Shown here one piece after another: positions 54,713 through 63,702 of a stretch of 64,000 nt of DNA. Position 1 is the first letter of the stretch. Each line of letters starts with the position of its first letter. The DNA comes from Caldilineaceae bacterium (GTDB lineage Bacteria > Chloroflexota > Anaerolineae > Caldilineales > Caldilineaceae): assembly GCA_022824025.1 (NCBI GenBank), contig JAJEBF010000042.1:124001-188000 (forward strand), read 5' to 3'. A program made the translations under genes and the position numbers. The notes under the pieces were generated by a model that made no database searches, was not told where the DNA came from, and was given only the letters and a program-made list of their open reading frames with translations.

Positions 54713-55681
54713 TCAAGTCATTCGAGTCCTCTCAAAGTCAATCATATCATCCAGGATTTTCGGCAACAAATGGGTAGGTGTCCATCCGATCTCGGCGGCG
54801 ATCTTCGAAATGTCAGGCACCCGCCGCCGCAAATCCTCGAATCCCTCGGCATAGGCCTCCTCATAAGGAAGGTAGCGGATCGCGGAACTGGAATCGGCGC
54901 GTTCAATGATCTGTTCAGCCAGCTCGCTAATGGCCACCTCATGGTCGCTGCCGACATTGAAGATCTGTGCTTGCGACATGGGCTGGTCCAGCAGGATGAC
55001 AATCGCCCGCACAATATCAGTTACATGGCAGAAGCACCGCGTCTGGCTGCCGTCCCCGTAGACAGTCAGTGGCTGACCGCGCAGCGCCTGTCTGACAAAG
55101 CGGGGCAGAACCATACCGAAACGGCCTGTCTGCCGCGGGCCAACAACATTGAATAACCGCATGATCGTGAGCGGCAGCCCATGCTCATGGTGAGCCGCCA
55201 GCGCCAGGAACTCGTCGAGCAGCTTGGTAACGCCGTAGACCCACCGTGTTCGGTTCGGAGGACCGAAGACCAGGTCGGCATCCTCGGAAAACGGCACTGC
55301 CTTGCTCTTTCCATATACTTCGCTGGTGCTCGCGATGAGCGTCCTGCAACCGTAGCGCCGTGCCGCGTCCAGCAAGGCGTGGGCGCCGAGAACGTTTGTC
55401 TCGATCGCCTGCGTGGGCCTTTCCAGAATCAGGTGAACGCCGACCGCAGCCGCCAAATGCACAATGGCGTCGGCGCGGCTGGCAAGCCGGTCCAGGACGG
55501 AAACGTCGTCAAGCGCAGCGTGGGTGAAGGAGAAGCCCGGCCGCCCGTCCAAAGCCCGGATGTTTTCCTCCGATCCGGTGCTCAGATTGTCGAGTACCGC
55601 CACAGAGTCGCCGCGACGCGACAGCGCGTCGGCAAGGTGGCTGCCGATGAAACCGGCCCCGCCTGTAATCAGAACGTTCAT
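54713..55681 (-). CDS. NAD-dependent sugar-nucleotide epimerase/dehydratase
   Basis: A 322-residue extended SDR. VLITGGAGFIGSHLA is the NAD loop, ASTSEVYGKS and WVYGVTKLLDE hold the Ser and the YxxxK dyad, and LFNVVGPRQTGRFGMVLPRFVRQALRG is the nucleotide-sugar site. The pattern fits the UDP-glucuronate decarboxylase/UDP-glucose epimerase group. The start MNVLITGGAG is directly at the nucleotide loop. It likely supplies a nucleotide sugar for surface polysaccharide, which fits the O-antigen-ligase-type protein 5.5 kb away. Stands between S41 peptidase and purH on the same strand. Confidence 0.9.
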   Translation of the reverse strand: MNVLITGGAGFIGSHLADALSRRGDSVAVLDNLSTGSEENIRALDGRPGFSFTHAALDDVSVLDRLASRADAIVHLAAAVGVHLILERPTQAIETNVLGAHALLDAARRYGCRTLIASTSEVYGKSKAVPFSEDADLVFGPPNRTRWVYGVTKLLDEFLALAAHHEHGLPLTIMRLFNVVGPRQTGRFGMVLPRFVRQALRGQPLTVYGDGSQTRCFCHVTDIVRAIVILLDQPMSQAQIFNVGSDHEVAISELAEQIIERADSSSAIRYLPYEEAYAEGFEDLRRRVPDISKIAAEIGWTPTHLLPKILDDMIDFERTRMT

Positions 55682-55781
55682 GGCCGCCCCGGTTCAGAAT
55701 GCGTTGCCCCGACTTCGGGGTTCAAACGGCAGCGAATTCCACTGGTGTTCCTGTACTTGAACATGCGTTGTATCTGTTCCC

Positions 55782-57329
55782 CTAATGCCGGAAATGCCGC
55801 GTGCCTGTCAAGGCCATCACGAGTCCAAGACGGTCACAAGCCGCGATCACCTCTTCATCGCGGATGGAGCCCCCTGGCTGGACCACAGCCTCGATCCCGT
55901 GTTCCGCGGCGGCTTCGATGCCATCGGGGAAAGGAAAGAAGGCATCGGACGCCATGACCGCGCCGTGTGCCCTTTCACCTGCCTTATGACCGGCGAGCAT
56001 GACCGAATCCACCCGGCTCATCTGGCCGGCGCCCACGCCAACAGTTGCTCGGCCCTGAACGTATACGATGGCGTTGCTCTTGACGTGGCGGCAGACGCGC
56101 CAGGCGAAGGCCAGATCGGCAAGCTGCGAGGCGTCAGGTCTTTCCTGCGTTACGACCTTCCAGTTGGCCGGGTCGAGATCGTCCTGACTCCTGTCCAGTT
56201 CCTGTACGAGAGCCCCGCCATGGACCGTACGAATGCTGAGTGGCTGACCTTCCCCTGGATTTGCCCGCAGGATTCGCAGATTCTTTCGGCGTCGCAGCAG
56301 GGCAAGAGCCTCCTCTTCATAGTCTGGCGCGGCGACGATCTCTACAAACAGTTTCGCCATCTTCTCGGCGGTGGCCCTGTCCAGAATCTGATTCACCGAA
56401 ATGATGCTGCCAAACGCGCTCACCGGGTCAGATGCGAGAGCGCTGTCATAGGCAGCGTCCAGAGAGTCCGCCGAGGCGAGGCCGCAGGGGTTGCTGTGCT
56501 TGATGATCGCGACGGTTGGTTCGTCAAAGTCCTGCGCGGCCTGCCAGCTCCCGTCCAGGTCGAGCCAGTTATTGTAGCTCATCTCCCGCCCGTGAAGCTG
56601 CTCGAAAGCGGGTGAGGCGTCGTGAAAGCGGTAGAGGGCCCCCTCCTGGTGGGGGTTCTCGCCGTAGCGCATCACCTGCACGCGTTCAAGATCCAAACGA
56701 ATCTGCGCGGGCAGTTTCGGCGCCTCCTGTGCCTTGGGCCGCCCCTCGCGCTGGCTCCTGGCGAGGTAGTTCGATATCGCTGCGTCATAAGCGGCCGTAT
56801 GGCGAAATGCCTTCAACGCCAGCGCCTGGCGCGCCGCCGCCTCCACGCCGCCGTCAGATGCCGCCCGCGCCACCTCCCCGTAGTCGCCCGGGTCGCAGAC
56901 GACTGTCACAGACTCGAAATTCTTCGCCGCGGCGCGCAGCAGGGCGACCCCGCCAATGTCGATCTGTTCGACTGCTTCTGCCAGCGATACGTCATTCCCG
57001 GCCACCGTCTGCTCAAAAGGATAGAGATTGACGATCACCAGGTCAATCGGAAGTAGACCATGCTCAGCAAGCTCCGCGAGATGGTCCTGAGTGCGGCGGG
57101 CCAGAATGCCGCCGTGAACGGCTGGGTGCAATGTTTTGACGCGGCCGTCCAGAAGTTCCGGATACCCTGTCAAAGCCTCGACCGGCGTGACGGGAAAGCC
57201 GGCGTCTGCGAGTTGCGCGGCTGTTCCGCCGCTGGCGACCAACTCAATGCCGGCGCCGTGCAGCTTCTTCGCGAAGTCCATGAGACCTGTCTTGTCGGAG
57301 ACGGAAATCAAAGCGCGCTGGTTTGGCAT
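55782..57329 (-). CDS. purH: Bifunctional AICAR transformylase/IMP cyclohydrolase
   Basis: A 515-residue enzyme for the last two steps of IMP synthesis. The N-terminal MGS-like IMP cyclohydrolase begins [18 protein letters not shown] and holds [21 protein letters not shown]. The C-terminal AICAR transformylase has [23 protein letters not shown], and [21 protein letters not shown]. Length is near the usual 520-530. The ATG at 57329 has AGGAGG 6 nt upstream; an open frame to 57473 would run into the terminator and riboswitch. It is controlled by the ZTP riboswitch just upstream. Confidence 0.97.
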   Translation of the reverse strand: MPNQRALISVSDKTGLMDFAKKLHGAGIELVASGGTAAQLADAGFPVTPVEALTGYPELLDGRVKTLHPAVHGGILARRTQDHLAELAEHGLLPIDLVIVNLYPFEQTVAGNDVSLAEAVEQIDIGGVALLRAAAKNFESVTVVCDPGDYGEVARAASDGGVEAAARQALALKAFRHTAAYDAAISNYLARSQREGRPKAQEAPKLPAQIRLDLERVQVMRYGENPHQEGALYRFHDASPAFEQLHGREMSYNNWLDLDGSWQAAQDFDEPTVAIIKHSNPCGLASADSLDAAYDSALASDPVSAFGSIISVNQILDRATAEKMAKLFVEIVAAPDYEEEALALLRRRKNLRILRANPGEGQPLSIRTVHGGALVQELDRSQDDLDPANWKVVTQERPDASQLADLAFAWRVCRHVKSNAIVYVQGRATVGVGAGQMSRVDSVMLAGHKAGERAHGAVMASDAFFPFPDGIEAAAEHGIEAVVQPGGSIRDEEVIAACDRLGLVMALTGTRHFRH

Positions 57330-57367
57330 GGCGATCCTCCTGTTTGAACGCAAATGATGTGGCAAAC

Positions 57368-57395
57368 AAAAAAGCAGTCGGGATGACCCAACTGC
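57368..57395 (-). terminator. Expression-platform terminator of the ZTP riboswitch
   Basis: GCAGTTGGG-TCAT-CCCGACTGC is a 9-bp stem (with one G-T pair) followed by six T on the minus strand. It lies between the aptamer and the purH start codon. Ligand binding should prevent it from forming. Confidence 0.92.
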
Positions 57396-57398
57396 CCC

Positions 57399-57540
57399 AG
57401 CCCAGGCGATCGACTGTGCAAAACGGGAAATGGTTCCCCGCAACTCCTCTCCCCCGTGGTTTCTCTCCACCAATTCGAAAGGCTAGTCTGGCCGCCGGTT
57501 CGCCGGCCGCTTTGCCCTCCGGTCCGCCAGTCGAGGAGTG
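57399..57540 (-). ncRNA. ZTP/ZMP (pfl) riboswitch upstream of purH
   Basis: On the minus strand the conserved parts of the ZTP aptamer appear in order. CTCCTC (P1 5' arm, 57538-57533) is followed by GACTGGCG. GGTGG-AGAGAA-ACCAC (57471-57456) is a small hairpin, followed by GGGGGAG and GAGGAG (P1 3' arm, 57449-57444). The second domain CGCCTGGGC (57408-57400) comes last. A terminator and purH follow. The class senses ZMP/ZTP, which accumulates when one-carbon units run short, and turns on purH. A -10-like CATAAT at 57561-57556 lies just upstream. Confidence 0.93.
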
Positions 57541-57681
57541 CGTCTCTATCAGGCCATTATGCTAACACAGTGGCAGGCCCGAGGCAAAGGTCTGCGCGCT
57601 GCGCGCGCCTCCCAAAACTGCCGCGCCAGGAACAACAATCAAGGCGCCTGCCATCCCGAAAACGAATGACATCAGGCGCCG

Positions 57682-58135
57682 TCCAAATCTGGGGCGGTCA
57701 GGAGAAACTCGTTCCAGGATTCAATAGAGTCACCCTGTGGCAGCCTGAACCTGGCTCCATTCATGCCTGCTCTTCGTGTAGACCCTCCCCCCTCCTCACT
57801 TCTCTCCCCTTTCTCCTCGCCTTTGGGGCGGTCAGCCGCAAGCGGCTTCCCTTGTGCGGGGGGACACCCCCCGCAACGCCCCCCGCAAAAACGTGCCCCG
57901 CCGGCGAAGAGTGTCCATTGGCCAAGGCCGCCCAGCCTAACGCGTTCCGCCAATCCCCGAACGGCGAAACCCTGCAACCGCCCGCCGCCGCCCCCGCCGC
58001 CACCCCAATCCCCCGCCTGCCCTTCCGATCCCCCACATACCCGCCCCGCGGCGCATCTCCGCCCTGTACTGACCACTGACCACTGACCACTGACCACTAA
58101 CCACTGCACTTCCGACCACTTTCCTCAGGACTCAA
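57682..58135 (+). repeat. Dispersed intergenic repeat, copy B
   Basis: Copy of the element at 33738-34165, in the same orientation and again in front of a plus-strand gene (gnd) in a divergent gap. It carries an extra 12-bp tandem duplication (CCCCCCGCAACG) in the C-rich block, and ends in a short tandem array of TGACCAC (about 58068-58110). No convincing coding frame. Confidence 0.85.
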
Positions 58136-58157
58136 CCGATCCGGTAAGGCGAAAAAA

Positions 58158-58187
58158 TGAACCGATCTCACTGCGGTCTGCTATACT
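58158..58187 (+). promoter_or_regulatory. Candidate promoter of gnd
   Basis: TATACT (58182-58187) is a good -10 box, 50 nt before the gnd ATG. The -35 box (ATGAAC, 58158-58163, 18-nt spacer) is weak. It lies just after repeat copy B. Confidence 0.45.
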
Positions 58188-58237
58188 GTCCTGGAATCGG
58201 CGTAGTCAGAAGGCGCACCGTCAAAAGGAGAAAACCA

Positions 58238-59665
58238 ATGCCTGATGCCACTGCCCCGCGCGGGGACATTGCCGTCTCCGGTCTTGCCGTGATGGGACAA
58301 AACCTGGTGCTGAACCTGGAGCGCAATGGCTTCAATGTCGTCGTGCACAATCGCACCACCTCCAAAATGACCGACTTCGCAGCAGAACATGTCGGCAAGA
58401 ATCTGATCCCCGCGGTGACGCTGGAGGAGATGGTTGCGAATCTGTCGCGGCCCCGGCGCGTGCTCCTGATGGTGCAGGCGGGGCGGCCCGTCGACGCAGT
58501 GCTGGACGCGCTCGTCCCCCTGCTCGACGAGGGCGATATTGTAATGGACGGCGGCAACAGTTACTTCCCGGACACCGAAAGGCGCAGCCGGGAGCTGACG
58601 GCCAAAGGCCTCGTCTATATGGGGGTCGGCGTCAGCGGCGGCGAGGAGGGCGCTCTCTGGGGTCCCTCGATCATGCCCGGCGGCGCCGCCGACGGTTGGA
58701 AAGCGGTCGGCCCAATGTTGCGGGCAATCTCTGCCAAGGCGGAAGAAGATGGCCAACCATGTGTCAGCTACATCGGACGCGGCGGCGCGGGCCACTACGT
58801 CAAAATGGTGCATAACGGCATCGAATATGGCGACATGCAGCTCATCGCTGAGGCCTATGACATCCTCCAGCAGGTCCTTGGAATGGGCGCAATTGAGCTC
58901 GCCGATGTGTTCGCCGAGTGGAACCAGGGCGAACTGGACAGCTTCCTGATCGAAATCACCAGCAAGATCTTTCGCAGAATTGACGATGAGAGCGGCGGCG
59001 CCCTGGTGAATATGGTGCTGGACAAGGCGCAGCAAAAGGGCACCGGCAAATGGACAAGCCAGAACGCAATGGACGTCGGCGCGCCAATCCCGACCATAAA
59101 CAGCGCGGTCACCGGCCGGATTATCTCCTCGTTGAAAGAGGAGCGAATCAAGGCATCCGACCAACTGCCCGGCCCTGAAGCGCAACCCTATGAGGACGAC
59201 CGGCAGGAGCTGATCGACGCGACCCGCGACGCTCTCTATGCCAGCAAGATCAGCGCCTATGCACAGGGCATGGCGCTGTTGCGGCAGGCAAGCGAAGAGT
59301 ATGACTACGGACTGAATCTCGGCGAGATTGCGGCGATCTGGCGCGCCGGCTGCATCATTCGAGCCCGCTTTCTCAACCGGATTACCGATGCCTACAACCG
59401 CAACCCCGCACTGACCAATCTGCTGCTCGACGATGAGTTTCGCGCCGCCGTGACGCAGAGACTGCCGGCCTGGCGCAAAGTGATTCAGCTGGCGGTCGCC
59501 CGCGGTATCCCAACGCCCGCGTTCAGCGCAAGCCTGGCCTACTATGACAGCTATCGCAGCGCCCGGTTGCCCGCCAACCTGATTCAGGCCCAGCGGGACT
59601 TCTTCGGCGCGCACACTTACGAGCGCACTGATCGCGAAGGCATCTTTCACAGTGAGTGGGAGTGA
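58238..59665 (+). CDS. gnd: 6-phosphogluconate dehydrogenase, decarboxylating
   Basis: A 475-residue enzyme of the oxidative pentose phosphate pathway, making ribulose-5-phosphate and NADPH. Motifs are GLAVMGQNLVLNLERNGF, MDGGNSYFPDTERR, GVSGGEEGALWGPSIMPGG, VKMVHNGIEYGDMQLI with the catalytic Lys, and GTGKWTSQNAMD. It is the long, E. coli-like type, and the length is normal. The ATG at 58238 has AAAAGGAG 8 nt upstream. The stop overlaps the next gene by GTGA, so the TlpA-like gene and perhaps the kinase follow in one transcript. Confidence 0.96.
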   Translation: MPDATAPRGDIAVSGLAVMGQNLVLNLERNGFNVVVHNRTTSKMTDFAAEHVGKNLIPAVTLEEMVANLSRPRRVLLMVQAGRPVDAVLDALVPLLDEGDIVMDGGNSYFPDTERRSRELTAKGLVYMGVGVSGGEEGALWGPSIMPGGAADGWKAVGPMLRAISAKAEEDGQPCVSYIGRGGAGHYVKMVHNGIEYGDMQLIAEAYDILQQVLGMGAIELADVFAEWNQGELDSFLIEITSKIFRRIDDESGGALVNMVLDKAQQKGTGKWTSQNAMDVGAPIPTINSAVTGRIISSLKEERIKASDQLPGPEAQPYEDDRQELIDATRDALYASKISAYAQGMALLRQASEEYDYGLNLGEIAAIWRAGCIIRARFLNRITDAYNRNPALTNLLLDDEFRAAVTQRLPAWRKVIQLAVARGIPTPAFSASLAYYDSYRSARLPANLIQAQRDFFGAHTYERTDREGIFHSEWE

Positions 59666-60330
59666 GACAACAGTTGTTTAACCGCTGGCACGCGGCGATC
59701 CCTATCATTCTTCTGTGCGGCGCCGCGTGGACGTGGATCAGCCGCCCAGCTGTCAATGAAAACGCGTTCCTCGATCCTCAACCGGCCCTGCGCCACCCTG
59801 CCCCGGACTTCGCCTTGCCGTTGTTCAGCGCGACGGCCGACGAGGGAGAGTCCTTCACGCTTTCGTCTGCCCGGGGCCAGCCGGTTGTTTTGAATTTCTG
59901 GGCAACCTGGTGTGGACCCTGTCGACGCGAATTTCCCGCCTTGGAGGCTGCCGCCGCCCGGCACGGCCAGTGCCTGGCGCAGTCTGCAACGGCCGGAGCC
60001 GGCGCTGAAAACGGGAGTAACGCACCGTCTGACCCGGAGTGCGTTCTGTTTATAGGCGTCAATCAGGGAGAGCGTCCGGACGATGTTGCCCGTTTCCTGG
60101 CAGAAATCCAGCAAGACGCGGATCTGTCTGAGAGTTCGACAGGCGAGCGGACAGCCGAATCCGATTTCGCGATCGTGATGGACAGCTCTCTTGAAGTGGG
60201 ACTGCACTACAACGTGCAGGGGCTGCCGCTGACCTTCTTTATCGACGCCGACGGCATCATACGCAGCATATGGTCCGGCGAAATGAACAGCGTAATCCTG
60301 GAAGAACGGATCGCTGAAATACAACCATGA
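59662..60330 (+). CDS. TlpA-like thioredoxin-family protein
   Basis: A 222-residue protein with an N-terminal membrane anchor (residues about 11-27) and a periplasmic thioredoxin fold. The redox site is WCGPC (83-87) in NFWATWCGPCRREFPALE, and the cis-proline loop is GLPLTFFIDADG. A loop at about 105-125 is rich in Ala, Gly and Asn. Such proteins reduce or resolve disulfides, for example in cytochrome maturation. The start is probably GTG 59662, overlapping the gnd stop (GTGA); GTG 59656 is an alternative. Membership in a gnd operon is unusual. Confidence 0.88.
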   Translation: MRQQLFNRWHAAIPIILLCGAAWTWISRPAVNENAFLDPQPALRHPAPDFALPLFSATADEGESFTLSSARGQPVVLNFWATWCGPCRREFPALEAAAARHGQCLAQSATAGAGAENGSNAPSDPECVLFIGVNQGERPDDVARFLAEIQQDADLSESSTGERTAESDFAIVMDSSLEVGLHYNVQGLPLTFFIDADGIIRSIWSGEMNSVILEERIAEIQP

Positions 60331-61232
60331 TGACCGAGCGCAAGAGGCTGGAAGAGGTACTCCGCCATCTGAAAATCCAGACCGCCTCCTTCGTCGGGCG
60401 GGGCATGACCTCCTCTCTGTACGACATCGGCGGCGGGCGCGTCCTCAAAGTCCATAACGAACCCCAGCCTCAAGAGTATCTTCCTCGCCTGCGGCGTTTC
60501 TCCGAACAGCTTCAGAGTTTCTCTCTTCCCTTCGCCGTACCTCACATCTACGAATACGGCGAAGTAGGGGAGATACACTATCATGTCGAAAAGAGACTTC
60601 CGGGCCAGGACTTTGCGGAACTATTTCCCCGCCTGACCGCCGTCGAACGGCGCAGGGCCATCGCATCCTACCTGGATGGCCTCCCTCATCTGCACGCCGT
60701 CCAGTTGCCCCAGCTGCCCTTTGGCGAACCCTTGAACCCACAGGAAGACATAACCTCACAGACCTGGCCCGGCTATCTGCAGGCGCGGGTCGAAGCAACC
60801 TTGACGCGCTCCTACGCCGATTTGAAAGAGGACCTGCCCGGCGTGGACCGGATCGTGGATGGCTTCTTCCGGGAACTCAACACTCTGCCCCCGCGGCCGC
60901 CAAAGTGCCTCGTCCACGGGGATTACTTTCCCGGCAATGTCCTGTCTGACGAGCGAGGAAACCTGACGGCAGTCGTGGATTTTAGCGCGCTGACAATGAT
61001 CGGCGACCCGCTGATGGACCTGGCCGGCGCCTACTACTTTTGCCGCATCTTCGACTTCGTGACCGAGGCCGATTACGATTTCCTGCGAAGCCGGATCACC
61101 GCACGATACGGAGCCCACAGCTGGCAACGAATCGACCTCTATTACACCTTCTACGCCTTTCGTTTCAGCGAATGCAAAATCCCCGACAACCACACCTATC
61201 TCTGGAGCCTGAGCCGGCTGCGCGAGCTGTGA
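60327..61232 (+). CDS. APH-like small-molecule kinase
   Basis: A 301-residue kinase of the aminoglycoside phosphotransferase superfamily. The N-lobe has FVGRGMTSSLYDIGGGRVLKVHNE, with the ATP-site Lys. The catalytic loop is CLVHGDYFPGNVL and the metal-binding segment is VVDFSALTMIGDPLMDLAGAYY. The substrate is not predictable (a sugar, choline or antibiotic). ATGATG overlaps the stop of the TlpA-like gene, which suggests coupling. It is not close in sequence to the kinase in the trp operon. Confidence 0.85.
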   Translation: MMTERKRLEEVLRHLKIQTASFVGRGMTSSLYDIGGGRVLKVHNEPQPQEYLPRLRRFSEQLQSFSLPFAVPHIYEYGEVGEIHYHVEKRLPGQDFAELFPRLTAVERRRAIASYLDGLPHLHAVQLPQLPFGEPLNPQEDITSQTWPGYLQARVEATLTRSYADLKEDLPGVDRIVDGFFRELNTLPPRPPKCLVHGDYFPGNVLSDERGNLTAVVDFSALTMIGDPLMDLAGAYYFCRIFDFVTEADYDFLRSRITARYGAHSWQRIDLYYTFYAFRFSECKIPDNHTYLWSLSRLREL

Positions 61233-61242
61233 ATCTGCCCAC

Positions 61243-63630
61243 CTAGCCCTCCGCGTTCAGGTGCGTACCCGGATCTGGCGGTGACGCCTCCAGACTCTCT
61301 TTAGCCATATCCGCTGTCCCCGGCGCAAAGAGATGCAGCAGAAAGACCCACACGAGCAGCAGGTCAGGCAGAGCATACGAGGCATCAATCAACCCGTGCC
61401 CCAACGCTGCCGCGACCGCGGCCAGCGCGCCGACGGCCAGGGCATCCCTCTTCGCCGCCTTCCAGAGCGACCGTGCCCCCAGGGCCAGCCACGCCGTCGC
61501 CAGCGCGAGGCCCGGCAAGCCAAGCCGCGTCCACCAGTCGAGGATAACGTTATGGGGGTGGTTGAGGCTGGGATCGCGCCAGGCGGAGGGCAGAATGTAG
61601 CCGCTTCGGTACCTGTAGAGGAAATTGTCCGGTCCCACCCCCAGCCACAGATGATCCAGCGCCATCTCGACGCTGCTGCGCCAAAGGCTGAGGCGTATAC
61701 CGGCGGTGCTCTCAGGCCGGAAGTCGAACAGGTTGCGGAATCGCTCGGTCCCCAGAAAGGGCGACAACCCCAGAACCATGACCGCGGCCACAGCCGCCAG
61801 ACCCCATCCCCAACGTGCCGAAAACCGCCGGCCCGGCGCGGCGAGCAGGCGCCGCCCAGCCACCCCCAGCGCCAGCAACATGGCTGGCAGGCCCAAGAGG
61901 AGCGCGCCCTTGCTGAAGGTCAGAAGCAGCGCGATCAACTGCGGGACTGCAAAAAGAATCCCGGTTCGAGCCGCCACAGGCGCTCTCTTCCAGGCCCCAA
62001 ACGATAAGGCCCTCTCTCCTTCTGTCGAACATCCCCCGATCTCCGCGCGCCCCCTCGAGCCCCGAGCGAAAAATGCCAGTGCCAGAGCGACGGCCGCAGT
62101 CCGTTCCAGGTAAAGTCCAAGATTGTTGGGAGAGCCGTAAAAGGCCCGCACCCTGTTTACGCCTTCGGCCTGGATGATGTTCTGTTCCGTGACGTATTGA
62201 AAGAGGCCCGCCAAGGCAACGACCGCGCCCCCCGCCAGCCAGGCGAGGACGAGCGCTGTGCGGGCCGAATTGCGGTCGTCAGAACGGTTCAACGTCTCAT
62301 GCAGCAGCAGCGCGAAGAGGGCGGCGCTCAGGAAAACCGTTCGCCACTCGCGCAGCGCGACAGCGCTTTCCGCCGCCGCGAACGCGGCAACCAGCGCTAG
62401 GGAGACAAGGATGAAGAAGAGCCGGTGGCGCGTGTCCAGGGCCGGGTGGGCTTTCCCACACGATCGCGGCGCAATAGACGGGACGATGCGCCTTGCCGCG
62501 ATCAGCGCCATCCCTCCGTAAACTCCAATCTCAATCAGATTGAGTGCCCGTCCCGGCAGGATTGGCAACGGGTGGAGGTAGAAGGGCAGGCCAAAAAGGA
62601 GTGCCCCTGTCCAAAGAACGGGGTGCTGTAAACCGGCAACACCCAGCAATACGAGTCCCGCGTCAGTGAGCGGCCAGCTTCCGAACAGCGCGCCCGCTCC
62701 AACCATTCCCACCCCTGCAAGGGCCGAACCGACGGCGACCGGCCAGGGCAGGAAGAACAGGAAAACCGGCTTTAGGCGTGCGACAGCTCGCGACACGCCT
62801 GAAACCAATCTGTCGAGTGGCGAGAGCAAGCTGTAAAGGGTGCCAGAACGGGGCTGGCCTCCCACCGAAACAGTGCCAGCGAGTGCGCTGAAACCTGCGA
62901 TGGCGAGCCGGCCTCCGGCAAGGGCAAGCAACACCGCGGGCCAGATCGGTCGAGGACCGTCCGGCAAGCCATCAACCGCCACCCCCCGCAAGACCGTCTG
63001 TCCCCACCCCCGCCACACCTCGACAGAGACCTGGTGCGGCCCCCCGCTTGAGGCCCTGTGCACGACGACCCACTCAGAAGCCGGCCCTTCGGAGGTATGT
63101 TTTTCAGGGGCGAGCAGAGGGCGATAGCCGCTTAACCGCCCTTGGCTGTCGAGAATGCCGCGCAACACGGGCAACCGGTTGGCGGGCCGGCCATCGACCG
63201 AAACGAAAATATAGCCCCAGTAGTCTCCCAGCGCCAACCGCAAGGCGAGCTCATGACCGCTGTACCGGAACTCGAGGCGCCCGGAAGGCTGCGACCACGG
63301 TTGGTCCGGTTCGGACGTATCCGCGCCTTGGGCCGAAACGTGCCAGCCTCCGTCAAAAGCAAACACCGAACTCGCCATCGACGCCACTGTGCCGCTGACG
63401 AGCCTGTCGACAATCTCCACGTCGGCCTCAGGCGCGGCCTTGTCCGTCAGTGAGACCATCCAGGCCGCTCCCGCCGCGAAAGAAAGCAACGCCAATGAAA
63501 GAAGGATGCCGGGAGATTTCGCAAGTCGTACGGGCATGATGGTGATGATCCTATCACACGCCAGAAAAACGGGATAAGGCAGTCTGCCAATGATCAAAGT
63601 TCGGAAAAATGAAACTCTTTCGATAGTCAT
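61243..63630 (-). CDS. O-antigen ligase/Wzy_C-type membrane protein with N-terminal domain
   Basis: A 795-residue protein. After an N-terminal hydrophobic segment (about 38-58), an exported beta-rich domain (about 85-215) precedes about 10-12 membrane helices. The Wzy_C ligase signature is in RLSLWRSSVEMALDHLWLGVGPDNFLYRYRSGY and NHPHNVILDWWTRLGLPGL near residues 650-715. It probably joins glycans to a lipid or to each other at the outer face of the membrane. ATG at 63630 is the longest start; ATG 63537, just before the first helix, is also possible. Stop convergent with the upstream kinase, 10 nt apart. Confidence 0.85.
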   Translation of the reverse strand: MTIERVSFFRTLIIGRLPYPVFLACDRIITIMPVRLAKSPGILLSLALLSFAAGAAWMVSLTDKAAPEADVEIVDRLVSGTVASMASSVFAFDGGWHVSAQGADTSEPDQPWSQPSGRLEFRYSGHELALRLALGDYWGYIFVSVDGRPANRLPVLRGILDSQGRLSGYRPLLAPEKHTSEGPASEWVVVHRASSGGPHQVSVEVWRGWGQTVLRGVAVDGLPDGPRPIWPAVLLALAGGRLAIAGFSALAGTVSVGGQPRSGTLYSLLSPLDRLVSGVSRAVARLKPVFLFFLPWPVAVGSALAGVGMVGAGALFGSWPLTDAGLVLLGVAGLQHPVLWTGALLFGLPFYLHPLPILPGRALNLIEIGVYGGMALIAARRIVPSIAPRSCGKAHPALDTRHRLFFILVSLALVAAFAAAESAVALREWRTVFLSAALFALLLHETLNRSDDRNSARTALVLAWLAGGAVVALAGLFQYVTEQNIIQAEGVNRVRAFYGSPNNLGLYLERTAAVALALAFFARGSRGRAEIGGCSTEGERALSFGAWKRAPVAARTGILFAVPQLIALLLTFSKGALLLGLPAMLLALGVAGRRLLAAPGRRFSARWGWGLAAVAAVMVLGLSPFLGTERFRNLFDFRPESTAGIRLSLWRSSVEMALDHLWLGVGPDNFLYRYRSGYILPSAWRDPSLNHPHNVILDWWTRLGLPGLALATAWLALGARSLWKAAKRDALAVGALAAVAAALGHGLIDASYALPDLLLVWVFLLHLFAPGTADMAKESLEASPPDPGTHLNAEG

Positions 63631-63702
63631 GTCGTCATAAACAATGTGCAGAGATCGACACAGTCGGCAATGTCGCTGAACTTGAAAAGGGAGAACCGCC
63701 CA

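Noticed and set aside
58060..58120. CRISPR or satellite array from TGACCAC repeats
   Set aside because: Units are 7 bp with no spacers; this is a short tandem tract at the end of the dispersed repeat.
58181..59650. 489-codon open frame on the minus strand opposite gnd
   Set aside because: Antisense shadow of a strongly conserved gnd gene, with no recognisable domain.
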